Shown here in pieces: positions 21,716-33,604 of a stretch of DNA of 64,000 bases; the stretch's first letter is position 1, and every line of letters starts with the position of its first letter. Source of the DNA: Cyathus striatus (Eukaryota; Basidiomycota; Agaricomycetes; Agaricales; Nidulariaceae). The translations under genes and the position numbers were made by a program. The stretch lies in the NCBI GenBank assembly GCA_025738555.1, contig JAOVFP010000013.1, positions 1,612,001-1,676,000 on the forward strand, written 5' to 3'. The notes below the pieces were generated by a model that was not told the origin of the DNA, did not search any database, and saw only the letters and a list, made by a program, of their open reading frames with translations.

Positions 21716-24046
21716 TCAATAATAATCGTCGTTATAATAAAAATAAATCTTACTAGTGTAAACGATGTAGCATCCACATACTATCCAAGTCTCATATTCA
21801 GTGAGACCATCATCGCATAGCTCCCACCCTGAATTGTGAACATATCGTACTCCAATCTGGTGATTAGTCACAGAAGAGGATGGACCACGAAGGGCCCCAT
21901 CGAAACTAAGATGTTCTCGTGCAATCTGTCCGACAATTCCTCCCATAAGCAACGCTGCACGCCCACGAGGAGAATTGAGAAATGCTTTACGCATCTCAAC
22001 ATAGGAAACATAGTCATCGTAGGTGAACTTATAACCTGGAAGACGACAGGTAGTAACAACAGGATCGGTGCTCAATGATACAGCAGAGGAGATCTGCGGC
22101 TCCCGAAGCGTATGGAATGGAATACCTCTGGCTAGAAATTCTCGTGCCACGCCATACACATTCATGTTGTCGACAACAGAGAGAAGTCTGCATGCGTAAA
22201 GTGCATCACGGGCTGTCGTCACACCGAAATACCACGCAACATTCTGAGCAACAGAGTGTGGAACCACTACATACAAGCTTTGAACCTTGTATACGTGGCA
22301 TGTGCCAATTATTTTTCCGTACAAATCCCTAGGACTGCGAATATCCCATAATTCATGCGGGGGGGCACGCCCCTGTGACAACGGCCCAATAAAGCCGGTT
22401 ATCGAAGGTATATAAAGGTCATTGGGAGCTTGGGTAACTCCACCAATGTAACCGATGGTCATCATAGTCTCATCCCATTTGTACGTGGCTGTTGTTACCG
22501 TAACTCGATCCGAGTGGGTGAACCCATAAAAAAGGGATAGATCGTCGAGAGAGACTACATCTTCCCCATCGTCGGATTCATCATCCTGAGGAGGGGGAAG
22601 CTCGGAAGGGGAATGCTCAAAATGGGAGGTTTGTAGAACACGCATGGCATCAGAAATGGCATATGTATCCTCGGAAGCGTCATGCGCCGGCTCAGGTTCT
22701 GCTTCATCTGAATCTGAATCTGGGGATCCAAATTCTTCGCACAAGTCCCACTCGTTGTCGTAAGGGTTGAATATCATCTGGTTATTACCGTACTGCTCCA
22801 TAACCAGCTCCTTGGCAGTTCTACCATCAATCCGTACCCTGACATAAACAGGGGGGTCATTGTCGTCTAGTTGCCACTCATAAACCCTTGCTTTAATCCA
22901 ACCTCGGGATCGTTCACGACTTAAGCGAGTCTGGCGTTGCTGCTCTGTCTCCATTTTCCGTCTCGCTTCATAATGTGCTTCACGAGATTCCAAGAACACT
23001 TTCCACGCAGGCTTTGAGTTGTCGATATTAGATGATGCGGGCGGATGTGGAGCATGAGAAGTTTGTGGTGATGGGGAGAAAGCAGGAGGTGCGGATTCAG
23101 CAGGGTGCGCACAGGCGAACGAAGTTTCTTTCCATTCAATAGGCTGGATATAGTCATCAGGCCTCTTGACTATGCTTAAATCCTTCCGTACAATGGACGG
23201 CGAAGGTAATAAGGCCTTATATGGCTGGGCATCCTGAGATTGCCTCTTTTCGTAAGGCCCCCACGGATACCAGTACGGGATGTTGAACTTCAAGAAGAAA
23301 GGATACATCGGGCAGTGACTTTTAAGAAGTTCAGGAATGTCGATGATGATTCCCGCACGAAGACAAGACTTAGAGAAATTACAAATCGTCGACGATTGTA
23401 TTCCAGTTAGCCAAGTCTCCAGAATCGTACATTGACTCTCTGGAATCATACATTCAGCCAGATAGGAGTACCATTCAGGATACATATCGGAGTTGGTATC
23501 ATGGCGTACAAACGTGCTATGACTCATGGCGATCGTGTATGATAGAAGCCCCATCCACAATACGAACCACCTGCGGGAATTCTCAGCACATCTTCGCGCA
23601 ATTTCTCTGGTATTATGTTTTCTTTTATATCCAGAGAAGGAAGGAGGAGCGGGAGTAATGGCAAGAGTCCCATATTTTATTGCAAGCATTTTGTAGGTGA
23701 ACATGAGCCGAGACTCTAATTGAGACCATTCGCGCAGAGAGGTCTCATCCAACCCGAACCGGTGCTCGCCATCAGGACGGGTGATACGTGGTGCCCCAGC
23801 AAGGCAAAAAAAGATGCCCGTGAACGATGGCGCGCAGGGGACAAACGAGAGCCAGCCATATGGATCAGACCACCAGATAGGTTTTTGAAAAATTTCATTG
23901 AGCAAGGCGTCGCTACGGAAGAGATACATATTTTCGTCGTAGTAGGTTGGGACGATAACGTTTCGAGTGGCGTTGGGTGAATAGAACACGCATTCGCCAG
24001 ACCTAATTGCACGACCGTTGGAGTGGTCCAATGGAGGATAAGCCAT
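21716..24046 (-). CDS. 776-aa accessory protein of the Mutator-like element, unknown function
   Basis: A single intronless open frame encodes 776 aa starting MAYPPLDHSNGR. The N-terminal half is Trp/Tyr/Pro-rich globular sequence (YPFFLKFNIPYWYPWG). In the middle is a charged helical segment (WKVFLESREAHYEARRK, RQTRLSRERS) leading to VYEWQL and FNPYDNEWDLCEEFG. An acidic linker and a second globular region follow, up to the stop at 21716. I recognise the WxxF..RE....R/VFEW/EWDLC layout as a multicopy basidiomycete family of unknown function, but cannot name it. No signal peptide, membrane segment or catalytic motif is evident. The uninterrupted frame and position inside the TSD-bounded element suggest element-encoded cargo, transcribed divergently from the transposase gene. 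A DNA-binding, targeting or host-interaction role is speculation. Confidence 0.75.
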   Translation of the reverse strand: MAYPPLDHSNGRAIRSGECVFYSPNATRNVIVPTYYDENMYLFRSDALLNEIFQKPIWWSDPYGWLSFVPCAPSFTGIFFCLAGAPRITRPDGEHRFGLDETSLREWSQLESRLMFTYKMLAIKYGTLAITPAPPSFSGYKRKHNTREIARRCAENSRRWFVLWMGLLSYTIAMSHSTFVRHDTNSDMYPEWYSYLAECMIPESQCTILETWLTGIQSSTICNFSKSCLRAGIIIDIPELLKSHCPMYPFFLKFNIPYWYPWGPYEKRQSQDAQPYKALLPSPSIVRKDLSIVKRPDDYIQPIEWKETSFACAHPAESAPPAFSPSPQTSHAPHPPASSNIDNSKPAWKVFLESREAHYEARRKMETEQQRQTRLSRERSRGWIKARVYEWQLDDNDPPVYVRVRIDGRTAKELVMEQYGNNQMIFNPYDNEWDLCEEFGSPDSDSDEAEPEPAHDASEDTYAISDAMRVLQTSHFEHSPSELPPPQDDESDDGEDVVSLDDLSLFYGFTHSDRVTVTTATYKWDETMMTIGYIGGVTQAPNDLYIPSITGFIGPLSQGRAPPHELWDIRSPRDLYGKIIGTCHVYKVQSLYVVVPHSVAQNVAWYFGVTTARDALYACRLLSVVDNMNVYGVAREFLARGIPFHTLREPQISSAVSLSTDPVVTTCRLPGYKFTYDDYVSYVEMRKAFLNSPRGRAALLMGGIVGQIAREHLSFDGALRGPSSSVTNHQIGVRYVHNSGWELCDDGLTEYETWIVCGCYIVYTSKIYFYYNDDYY

Positions 24047-24149
24047 ATTGCTAAGATCGAAGTTAGTGTAACGCCGAGGGATGGATAAGGAGTAGACTGA
24101 CCAACGGAGGTAGGGTAAAGGGGCGGCAACGGGTTCGATGCAGTGCTAG

Positions 24150-24400
24150 AGTTACCAAAAATGCGGTAACCGAAGGAAGCTAGAAAGATAAAGGAGGGGG
24201 AGAGCGTCTACTTTGGAAAAACCTAAGTAGCGATGTGGAGGTGGTATGAAAATAAAGGTTGAGGAGGGGAAGAGGGGAAGGTCTACTTTGGAATAACCTA
24301 AGTATCGCTGTGCTTGTGGTGTGAAAGTAATGGTGAAGGAGGGGGGGGGGAAGAGAACGTCCACTTTGGAATAACCTAAGTAGTGACTCGATATAGTAAA
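24150..24400. repeat. three imperfect tandem repeats
   Basis: A unit of about 80-95 bp ending 'CTACTTTGGAATAACCTAAG' occurs three times (near 24210, 24282 and 24361), separated by purine-rich GGAGGGG tracts. It lies directly upstream of the 776-aa gene, so it may act as its promoter or enhancer region (inference). Confidence 0.65.
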
Positions 24401-24429
24401 AAGAGAAGAGGGCGGTTAAGCTGTCCTTT

Positions 24430-25050
24430 TGTTGTTCAATGTTTGTGCAGAAAATTTTTGTTGGTCCATGTTTGAGCTTTGATTATCTCAGCGTGCACAG
24501 CCTCCTAAGGCAAGCATTTCTATTCCCATCTTCGTTTCTCTCTCACCACGAACATGCCTTGGTAATTCTAAGGCATGTATCTTCATTTCTCTCTCGCCAT
24601 GAACATGCCTTGGTAATTCTGAGGCATGCATTTCTATTCTCCACATGCGTCTCCTCACGCGTGCTAAGCGCGCCGTCGGCCCATCGGTGTCCTAATGCGG
24701 CTGGTACTTTATTTTTTCGACTTGGCTCAAGGGTTTTTTTTTCGAAATTCCAAGCACTCGCAGTTTCTCTATTCCTTCCCCCTTTACGCTGCGCTGTCAC
24801 TCAAAAGTACTTTTCCATTTCTTTTGGATCTTCCTTTAGCTCTTTACAACTCCTCTTGTAATTCCAAAGCTGTCTCTATTCCCTCAGCCCCTTTACGACT
24901 GCTCTGGTAACTCTAAAACAACGTTTCCCTTCCCTTCCCTTCCTTTAGCTCTCTACGGCCCCTTTATAACTGCTATGGTAATTCCAAGCAGTCCTTCCTT
25001 TCCTTTCATTTTTTAGCTTTCTACAAAACTCCAAAGCACAACTACAGTAA
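24430..25050. repeat. internal repeats with TGCTTTGGTAATTCTAAAGCA-type palindromes (left)
   Basis: Short imperfect palindromes such as CATGCCTTGGTAATTCTAAG and TGCTATGGTAATTCCAAGCA recur here and again at 32265-32540 on the other side of the transposase gene. A TTGTTGTTCAATGTTTG motif at 24431 has inverted counterparts at 32110-32200. These may be ends of an older unit inside the large element. Confidence 0.6.
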
Positions 25051-25055
25051 CTCTA

Positions 25056-28000
25056 ATGACGTTTGTAAGTCCTCGATATCTAGTATGTACTTGAGAGTAC
25101 TAACTAGTGTCTTCTTCAGTTGAATGTTGCACGGTTCGTATCCAAGCTATTCAATCGTGGAAAGAAGCGGAAGCGACAATTATCCGAGTCAAGCGTGCAG
25201 TCAGTTGAAGATACCGATTCACCGCTGAAGAAAAAATCCAAAAAACAGGTGTCCGAGTCAAGCGTGCAGTCGGTTGATGTTACTGATTCGCCGGTTAAGA
25301 GAAAATCTAAAAAACAGTCCGATTCAAGCGTGCAGAAAAAAATGTCTGATTCAAGCGTGCAGTCAGCTAAAGCTACTGATTCACTGGTGAGGAAAAAAAC
25401 CGACAAACAGCTATGTAAAGTTAGAGATCGGAAAACTGGTAATAAATCTATAGTTAATAACTATGATTTGTTATTGAACTCTTTCTTTCAATTAGGAAAA
25501 GTTCTCTACTGCGTTGAAATAAGCTGTGATGAGTCAGATGAAGCCCATGTCAAAGTTAATGTTGGGTCCAGGGACGAGGTAAGATACTCACTAATATGAT
25601 ATATATCTTCATAGTACTGATACTGAGCACTCATTAAGGCAATGGAAAGGGTTAAGACTGACAATGTGGATGGAAAATCAAAGGAGATTCTGTCAATTGT
25701 AATCGGGGCCAAAAGCGATGAAAAGAGAAAGGATACAGAGAAGGAAGCTTCCCCCCCTGAAAAACTCCCTTCTAATTCTCTCAATGATAAGGCAGAGACA
25801 TTCATAGATAGAATTTCTAATGCTGAGGGCGACAAAAAGACAAGAGTTGTTACTGTGAAGGAAGTCCCGCTCCTTTCTAATCTTCTCAAAGTTGAGATCA
25901 AAGAAGAGAAACCAGCAAAATGTCATGAAGAGAAAGCTACCCCTTGTCTATTCATTTCTAAAGCCATCGAATCATCAGAGAGCAATTCCAGTCCATTTCT
26001 TTCCGCAGTTGAATCGGTTGAATCAGAGAGCAACGTTGATCATAAAGATCTCGTTTCTGATTCCAAACCTGATAAACGTACACCGCCAGAGGCCAAAGCC
26101 AACCGAAAGATAAAGAAGGCCATACCCCACCAAAAGACAAAGAATAATAAATGTAAACTTAGTGACGTTGAAGATGCCAAGCGGTCTCCTATGCTACGCC
26201 TCCAAAAGTCAAAGAAAGCTGGACGCATACATAGTGACAGTGAAAATATCAAACGGTCACGGTCTTCTATGCCATACTCTGATAGCGAATCAGATGACCA
26301 GAAGAAAAAGGAGGCTAAACGCGACCAGAAGGAAAAGAAACCTACAATCAAGGTGAGATCCTTGCTCTACAGTTAGCCTGTATGTTAAAACTTAACCGGC
26401 GTAGAGGTATCTGGATATACGTGACTCTGAGAGCGAATACCCAAAGAGTGAACACTCGGAGAGTGAATTGGACGACCGGAAGATAAAGAATACACGCGAA
26501 CAGAGGACAAAGAAATCTGTACCCCATAAAAATGCGATCAAGGTGAGATCCTCGCTCTACAGTTAACCTGTATGTTATAACTTACCTGGCTTAGAAGGAT
26601 TTGGATGTATGTGACTCTGAGAGCGAATCGTCTGAGAGCGAAGCAGATGACCAGAAGATAAAGAAGGCTACAAAGAAGGCTACACGCGACCAGAAGGAAA
26701 AGAAAGAAAAAGAAAATAAAACTAAGGAGGCTACACGCGAGCAGAGGACAATGAAATCTGTACGTTTTAAAAAGGCGACTAGTGACTCTGAGAGTGAATC
26801 AGATGGCCGGACGAAGAAAACTGGACGCAAACTACGGTCTCAACAATCTCCTAAGCAACAAAATAGGAAAGCTGGCCACCAAATCCCATTCCGCAACGAT
26901 CATGAATCACGGTGTATAGAATTAGAATTAGAAGAGTGGGATCCCGAAATGACTTGGTGGAATGGGTATCCAGACGGAAAAATTGAAACCGACATGTCCC
27001 ATAATTACGTTAAATTAACCGGCAATCTTTTGCACCACTGGGTCATTCGGTCAACCAATGGGAGGCGACGACATGGTTCAGTTAACGCTGATCATTGGAC
27101 GCGAGGCAAGGTTACAGACCGTAAATGTCAAGGCGTTGTAGTCTGCGATAACCCAGGATGTGACATTGTCCTGCGAGCACTTACTCATATTAAAATGGAT
27201 GACGACACCTCATATGGATTATGCAAATGTACTGGAAAGTTGTACCATGTTACCTGTGATATTCGGTCATCGCAATACACTTGGGCTGGAGGGGTTCATT
27301 TCGAGAACACAGGACACCATCGCCACGAGAAGCCTGGGCAGGAGATACACCCGTTACCACGTCAATATAAGCGGTTTGTAGCTACTGTTAAAAATCATCC
27401 TGCAGCGAAACCAGCAGAACTTTACTCAGGCCCAAAGTCTGTTAGTGGAAAGCCTGGGGAATCGGTTGCAGAGATATCCCCTGTTTATGGAAACAAGGAT
27501 AGGATAGCATCTGACCGGAGGAACATCATGATGGCTGAAGGTCTTAACCCAAGCGCTGCATTTGATTTTCGAGCTTACAGAGAATTCGAGACGAAATATC
27601 CTGATTTTGTCATGGAAGCGTCGATTAAAGGACAATTAGTTATTTCTTTTCAGACCGACTTTATGGCATCTCAAATGCTTCTCGAAAAGCATGATGATAG
27701 TCCTATTAACGGTCTCGTTAGTGACGCAACCTATGGATGGTGGAATAATCGCAATTCTATTCTGATCATCTCCTCCGTTTACTCTGCACTTCTGTCAAGC
27801 TGGCTTCCTGTGATATTCTCGTATAGTGAGGGAGGAACTTCAAAACATTATGAAAAGCACTTTGAGGCACTTTTCAAAAGCATGTATATGGAAGCAGACT
27901 TTCAAGATGTACATCTTCCGGATGAACGATTCGCTGGGGTAAGTTCTCAATTGAATAAGGATATGTATAGTTACTGAACCCATTGTTCTAGGTGATGGAC

Positions 28001-31000
28001 TTTAGTGAAGCGGAAAGGAATGGGTTTATAGAGGCTTTTATTAATGTTAGGAAGGCCAATGGAGATCCACGTACACTTGAAGAGCTGTTGGAAGCAGCTA
28101 CAGGCTTACTTAAAGGCTGTAGAGAGCACTTTCGGGCAAATATCACTCGAATTTCACGCATTCAAGGAGTCGTTTCGCTAGAAAGGATTCCGGAGTTCAA
28201 AAAGAAAATGATGGCTCTGTTGAACTGTGCCGATGTGTATCAGTTTAGGAAAGACGTACAAATTGTCTTGTACGACTTTCCTTTAGCAAGGCCGTGGCTT
28301 GATTGGTACCTACGTGAATCCACAGCATCAATGCTATTTGTTTCGAAGAGGACTATGGAACCAGATATTTGGGACTCATTACCTGATACGACAAATGCCG
28401 AGGAAGCCCAACATTGGAAGCTCTACTGTGCTCAAGGACGTGACCATTCCTTCGCGAATGGACTAGATTCGCTTCATGCTGTAGCAAAAAGTTACGACAT
28501 GCAATTTAAAGCGTCTACTGGTAGGTGTACATACTTTAATGTTAATATCACTTTTAGCTAATTGTGATTTTTAGTTGGTGCTAAAATACGCTACGGCCGG
28601 GCTAATCGTTGGAAAGACAAGAGACGCAAGTCCCGTAACTTTCAAAACAAGAAAGAGAAGAGCGATGGACGCCCTCCCGACACTCCAGGAGAGCTTTTAT
28701 CCCTGCCCGAAAGGAAAAGGAAAGCTAAGAAGACAATTAGACCGTCTGATGACACAGATGCACCCTCGCCCAAAAAGAAAAGGAAAGCCAACGTGGATGA
28801 TGTAGATGATACGGACTCTACGGCTAAGCTTATACTGCCACCAAAAATGAAAAGGAAAGCGAAAAAGACAGCGGAAAGATCTGTGTATGTAAATGATGGA
28901 CGACCTCCTGATACCATTAAGGCACTTGAAGTTCCCAAAAAATCAGCGAAAGCACTCCCTGGTTTGAATAAGACATCCATTCGTAAACCCCCCAAAAAGC
29001 CCCGGGGACTGCCCAGTTTTGGGTGGCATCTTAATTCCTGCTGGCTGGACTCATCATTACAACTCCTTTTTGAAGCGCTTCAGTGTAATTCGAATAACTT
29101 CAAGAATACGTCAAAAAATGCTCTGCCTGATTCAGCATTTTCAGAGTTTCTGAAATTGTTCAAGCTGTGGGAGCGAGCTCAGAAGAAACCCAAGACTAAA
29201 AACATTATACAAATCCTGAACACATCTCGGGATACTTTCAGGAAATATCTTACAGTTTGTAAGCTTGGAGACGCTACTGTAGACCAATGTAACACACTGT
29301 GGGTATGTATTATCTCTATTTATTTTCTTCTCTGTACCCACTAATGAATGATTCGCAGTCTTGGTTTTACGCTATTATCCAGAATGAAAGCAGTGACGAG
29401 AGTTATCTAGCGCATTTGTATTTTGAACGGCTCGAAATTACTGTTGGAGAATGTCGATCTACAGATGGAATGCACGTGCACATCCCCAAAACACCATCGA
29501 GGCGCATGTTCAACGATCTTTCTCTTGACGACTTCAAGAGCTACAAGGGCAAGGTTACTCTTTGGCTACAGTCTCATATTCGATTCGACGAGAAAGGACC
29601 ATTCAACTGCTTTAGAAAGCATGAAGAGAAGACCCTCTGCGACGGAAATATCTTCAAATTTGACATTTGGTTGTCAATCCCGGTCATCTTAATATTTAAT
29701 GTTGATGACAGTTGTCTAACAGCAGAGCCTCCAAAAGAATGGCACTTTCCGTCGACACTAACGCCTCTTCCGTCCTTAGAAGGGGAACACAGCGTTATCT
29801 ACGATATGGTTGGACGTGTGTTCTATAGTCACATACAACGACATTTTGTAACACACCACACTGCTAATTCAAAGGTATACCACTATGATGGAATTGATGG
29901 CGGATGCGTAAATGAAGTGCAAGGACTGACACCAGACGAAGCTTTGTTTGCACCCAGTGTTAAGGTGTCAGAAGACTTTCTAACGTCCAGCGCAGTTTAT
30001 CGGCTATGGGGTGGAACAACAGCTCAGCAACGATATCTGACTGTTATGAAAAAAAATATCCAACAACGGTTTGGCATTAAGATTAATGGCAAACGAAATT
30101 TATCTACAGCGGCCTCCCTTTCTTTCCAGCGTCAAGGGTTTACTCTAATGAATCAAGGGGATCGTGTATGGGCTTCTAACAAAGTCAAGAAGGCTTCCCT
30201 TGAATATAATGGCAGAACTGAAGTCCCCGAAGTCGATTCAGGTGAATCTGAAGTTGTTTCTGCCGGTGAAGTCGAATCAAACAACGACGCTAAGCCGCTC
30301 GAAGAAGAAGTTGAATCTACCAATGAAGCCATTGTTCCTCTCGAAGGTGAAGCGGAGCCGCTGGAAGATGGAGATATTGAATCTGGCGATGAAGCCATTG
30401 TTTCTCTGGAAGACGATACAGAGCCGCTGCAAGGAGATGTTGAAGCCAATGAAGTCGAGAGTGTATGTGTATCTGATTCCCCTTTTGTTTGTCGATGTGG
30501 GATGGAGGGTAATGGATTGGAGATTGATGACGAGGGGTCCGGCGCAGTGCAGTGCGACTTTTGTAGTACTTGGATGCATATAGCATGTCAAAGAGATGGT
30601 CGTGCCTCGAATCTCAAGGCCAACGTGGAGTTTAAGTGTGATGAATGCTTGCACCCTACAGCTCTACTACAGTTAAACACGTTCTCATATCCCCCGTAAG
30701 ATCTCCTTTCTTCGTGGCTGGCCAGTATCACTAACTCATGTTTCCAGGGCTCAAAAGCCGGTAAATTGGGAGAAAAGAAAACTCTCCGATCGATTAATGT
30801 GAGTGATATTTCATTATTACTCTTACATGAATTGTACCCAGTGATTAATTAGCCCAGGCTGTGGGGCTTTAATTCGCATCGGAGAGTATTGGTATCCATC
30901 AAGAATTATCATTGGGTTAGGTCGCCGTCAGTGGAAAGTCCGACTCTGGCGAGGTTGCTTCGTTCAAGAATCATCTACGCCTTCTTTATATTACACTGTC

Positions 31001-31954
31001 ACATTGGGGAATATCGTGGATGAGCTGTGGGGAGATTTGAAGAGACGCCGTGCAAAGCGCGTGAGTCATTTCATTTTTCATTCAAAATAGTACTGATCGG
31101 ATAATAGCTCGGAAGATGGACCCACTCTTTTGAAACTCGTAGCGAGGAGGACATAATATTTGAGTTCCGTGATGTCGAAGTAACTAACGAAACGAGCACT
31201 ATCTTACACCCTCACATCTCGGTATTCCAATCTTTACTCGATTGTGATCCTCTGGACGCTGATAAGGACTCATTTAATTTACCGGCGGTGGTATATGTTC
31301 GCGATAGGCTTAATACCAAAGAATTAGGACATCTACCAGGCACAGTCAATCACTATGGCGATCTATCAGCCCTTAAACATGCTGAAATAGCTCATTGGTT
31401 CTTTCTCAACGTTCCTGGAGCCAACAAGATCGAGAAGGCATCAGATTGGCTATTAAAAATCCCTTACGCACATGCAGTAACCGTGTATATCGCAGCTAAA
31501 TATGCAGAAGGGTTTAGCTCCAGCAGTGATTTGTTACAGGCAGCATGGAATTACCAGCTTCACTTTGATCCAAGCGTCGTGAATGGTCTCGATATTGATA
31601 AAGAGTGCCTACATGCATTCGAGCAACATCTTTTTGAAAGATCACCTCAAGCAGGAAGAGCAGGAAGTGGTGTATGGGGTTTGGATCGGGGTTCTCTTCA
31701 GGATAGTTGGTATCCATACGGAAATCTTCCTGAAGGTTGGAGCGATCCAAACTTTGAAGACTTAGAACAAGATTTTGAGGTGTGCTATTGTAATATTGCA
31801 TGACTCGAAAAGGCTAACTGTTCTTACTATTTATTAGAGAGGCCCTTTGTACAAAAAATCAGAACTATCAGACTCGGAGGTGCCAGTTCAAATGGAAGAA
31901 AAACCACGCCCAAAGCCACGGCCCACGTCCCTAAAGAAGGTCCATATAGATTAA
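25056..31954 (+). CDS. Mutator-like transposase with GCM finger, USP-like domain and PHD finger
   Basis: Twelve exons join in frame to 2101 aa: 25056-25064, 25120-25578, 25639-26352, 26405-26542, 26595-27938, 27992-28520, 28575-29302, 29359-30695, 30748-30798, 30853-31060, 31108-31779, 31838-31954. Domain order: a charged repeat region (SESSVQSV..TDSP..KSKKQ units); a WRKY-GCM1-type zinc finger (about 614-690; KCQGVVVCDNPGC and GHHRHEKPG); a MULE-type DDE core (about 811-1055; LVSDATYGWW, DFSEAERNGF, GCREHFRANITRISR); a USP-like peptidase (Cys box LNSCWLDSSLQ, about 1219; His region about 1467); and a PHD finger (about 1683-1739, CxC..CDFC..H..C..CDEC). It should bind the element ends and catalyse DNA transposition; the peptidase and PHD suggest ubiquitin and chromatin contact (inference). 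Exon 1 is only MTF, chosen because it supplies an ATG in frame. Confidence 0.88.
26353..26790 (+). repeat. tandem intron-exon duplication within transposase gene
   Basis: The unit GTGAGATCC..GCTCTACAGTTA (intron) plus GTGACTCTGAGAGCGAAT (exon) occurs twice in tandem, starting at 26353 and 26543, about 190 bp apart. Both copies keep splice sites and frame, so the gene has gained an extra acidic/basic exon (26405-26542). Confidence 0.8.
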
Positions 31955-32264
31955 ATGAGATTGCTACTCATTTCGTTTAATTAAATTTTGTACATGTTAC
32001 ATATACCCGTTACATTTTAATTTAATTAAGCCTACTTCTTATGAGCCTATAAGTATCAGTACTCTTCTAGTTGACCGAGTGTAAAACAAACTACCTAAGA
32101 ATTAAAATTCTAGCTCAAACATTGAACAACAAACCATTGAACAACAAACAGTAAATAGCTCAAACATTAAGCAACAAACCATTGAACAACAAACAGTAAA
32201 TACTAAATAGTATCGGCCTATCGCCGTAGTGTCCCTACTTATCACACCACCATCGCCCTCGCTG
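31955..32264. other. 3' flank of transposase gene
   Basis: AT-rich sequence with repeated 'ACCATTGAACAACAAAC' units (32110-32200). No gene seen. Confidence 0.5.
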
Positions 32265-32540
32265 CTTTGGTAATTCTAAAGCAGTATTTCTTCTTCCCTC
32301 ATCCCCCCACCTCGTTGACTGCTTTGGTAATTCTAAAGCAGACTTCCTTCTTCCCTCATACCTCCACCTCGTTGACTGCTTTGGTAATTCTAAAGCAGAC
32401 TTCCTTCTTCCCTCATACCCCCACCTCGTTGACTGTTTTGGTAATTCTAAAGCAGATGCCCTCAGCTCGTTTCCCAACTGCTTGGAAGCCTCATTACCGA
32501 ATTTACCTGCTCTGGTAACTCCAAAGCAGAGTGTTGCGTA
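32265..32540. repeat. tandem repeats, unit about 66 bp
   Basis: Four copies of 'TTTGGTAATTCTAAAGCAG' followed by a CTTCTTCCCTCAT..CCCACCTCGTTGACTG tract, plus two diverged ones. Related palindromes lie at 24430-25050. Confidence 0.85.
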
Positions 32541-32890
32541 CGACAACTACGAATCTTGCGAGTGACGTTGCTGACGTTGCTCACCAATTTCACATGTGAC
32601 GTTGCCTGGCGTTGCCCCTCTGAGGATTGACGTTGCCTGGCGTTGCTATTCTGTGAATTGACGTTGCCTGGCATTGCTGACGTTGCAAACATCTGAGAAT
32701 TGACGTTGCCTGACGTTGCTTGCATTGCCTGGCGTTGCCTGACATTGCCGTGACGTTGCTGGCGTTGCCGTGACGTTGCCGTGGCGTTGCCCGTGGACGT
32801 TGCTGGCGTTGCCGTGATGTTGCCCGTGACGTTGCTGGTGTTGCCCGACGTTGCTGGCGTTGCCTGACGTTGCCCGACGTTGTAAGCCGT
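32541..32890. repeat. internal GACGTTGCC minisatellite
   Basis: More than twenty GACGTTGCC/GGCGTTGCC units in the same orientation as at the left terminus. Either an internal regulatory array or the former right end of a smaller element to which 32.9-37.3 kb was later added. Confidence 0.88.
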
Positions 32891-33299
32891 CTCGTCTGTG
32901 TGAGTTATCATTTGTAGTAGATATTGGTGATTGGCTTATATATGACTTTATATATGATTATTACTGCTGGTAGACCTAACAAAATCTTCAATTCAGTAGA
33001 CCAACGCGATAGGTAGTTGACATACTTGGTACACTTTCGATGAACCACGAAGGACCTACTGTGGACAACGAGGACAGCTGTATGCTCAACAATTGCCAGG
33101 GAGAAAGTCAGGCCTGTGTCCTGTGGTCGAAGTTTGAAAAGTCTGTTGACTGGAATGGCTGTCCAACCGCGCTTGTCTCTTCTCACCTCCTCCCCGTCCC
33201 ACACCAACATCCTCTCCCCAGTCCCGCATTACTTCAATTCTACCACTAATTTTATTCTTGATTCATATCTGACGTCTGAGGCGTCTTTGCTTTTGTAAG
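32891..33299. other. no recognised gene
   Basis: Unique sequence inside the Mutator-like element. It ends with the leader that precedes the U1-70K-like ATG at 33300, possibly captured together with it. No other feature seen. Confidence 0.35.
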
Positions 33300-33604
33300 A
33301 TGCCCGGAACTCATCTTTTACCCCCGAATCTCTTCAAGCTCTTCGCTCCCCGTCCTCCCCTCCCGTATGCCCGTCCAGTCGACAGGGCTATTGACCGTGT
33401 CCATAAAAAGGACGTTTCCAGCGTCGCACAGTTGCTCCAGCAGCTCAAGGATGCCAACACCGAGTCCATCATTTCTCCTGGTCAAGCAGACGCTATGGAG
33501 GAAGGCGAAGAACCTGTATACACCTATGCCGAGGAAACAAAACGACAGATTCGAAGAGAAGAATGGAAAGCAAAGAAGGTTTACGAGTTTAAGATTGCAA
33601 AGCG
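33300..33604 (+). pseudogene. captured 5' fragment of a U1 snRNP 70K gene
   Basis: The open frame begins MPGTHLLPPNLFKLFAPRPP and continues through the LPYARPVDRAIDRV and EEGEEPVYTYAEE region to KKVYEFKIAK. That is the conserved N-terminus of fungal U1 snRNP 70 kDa protein (family knowledge), up to just before its RNA-recognition motif. The RRM and everything after are absent; the sequence switches at about 33605 to an acidic linker of another gene. Its place inside a TSD-bounded Mutator element fits Pack-MULE capture of host exons. The start ATG is intact, so a chimeric peptide could be made, but a functional U1-70K cannot. Confidence 0.8.

Noticed and set aside
26040..26830. Long minus-strand frames opposite the transposase linker
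   Set aside because: Antisense of low-complexity Ser/Glu/Lys coding sequence.
30153..30654. Ser/Thr-rich minus-strand and alternate plus-frame proteins near the PHD region
   Set aside because: Shadows of the acidic repeat linker before the PHD finger in the transposase.
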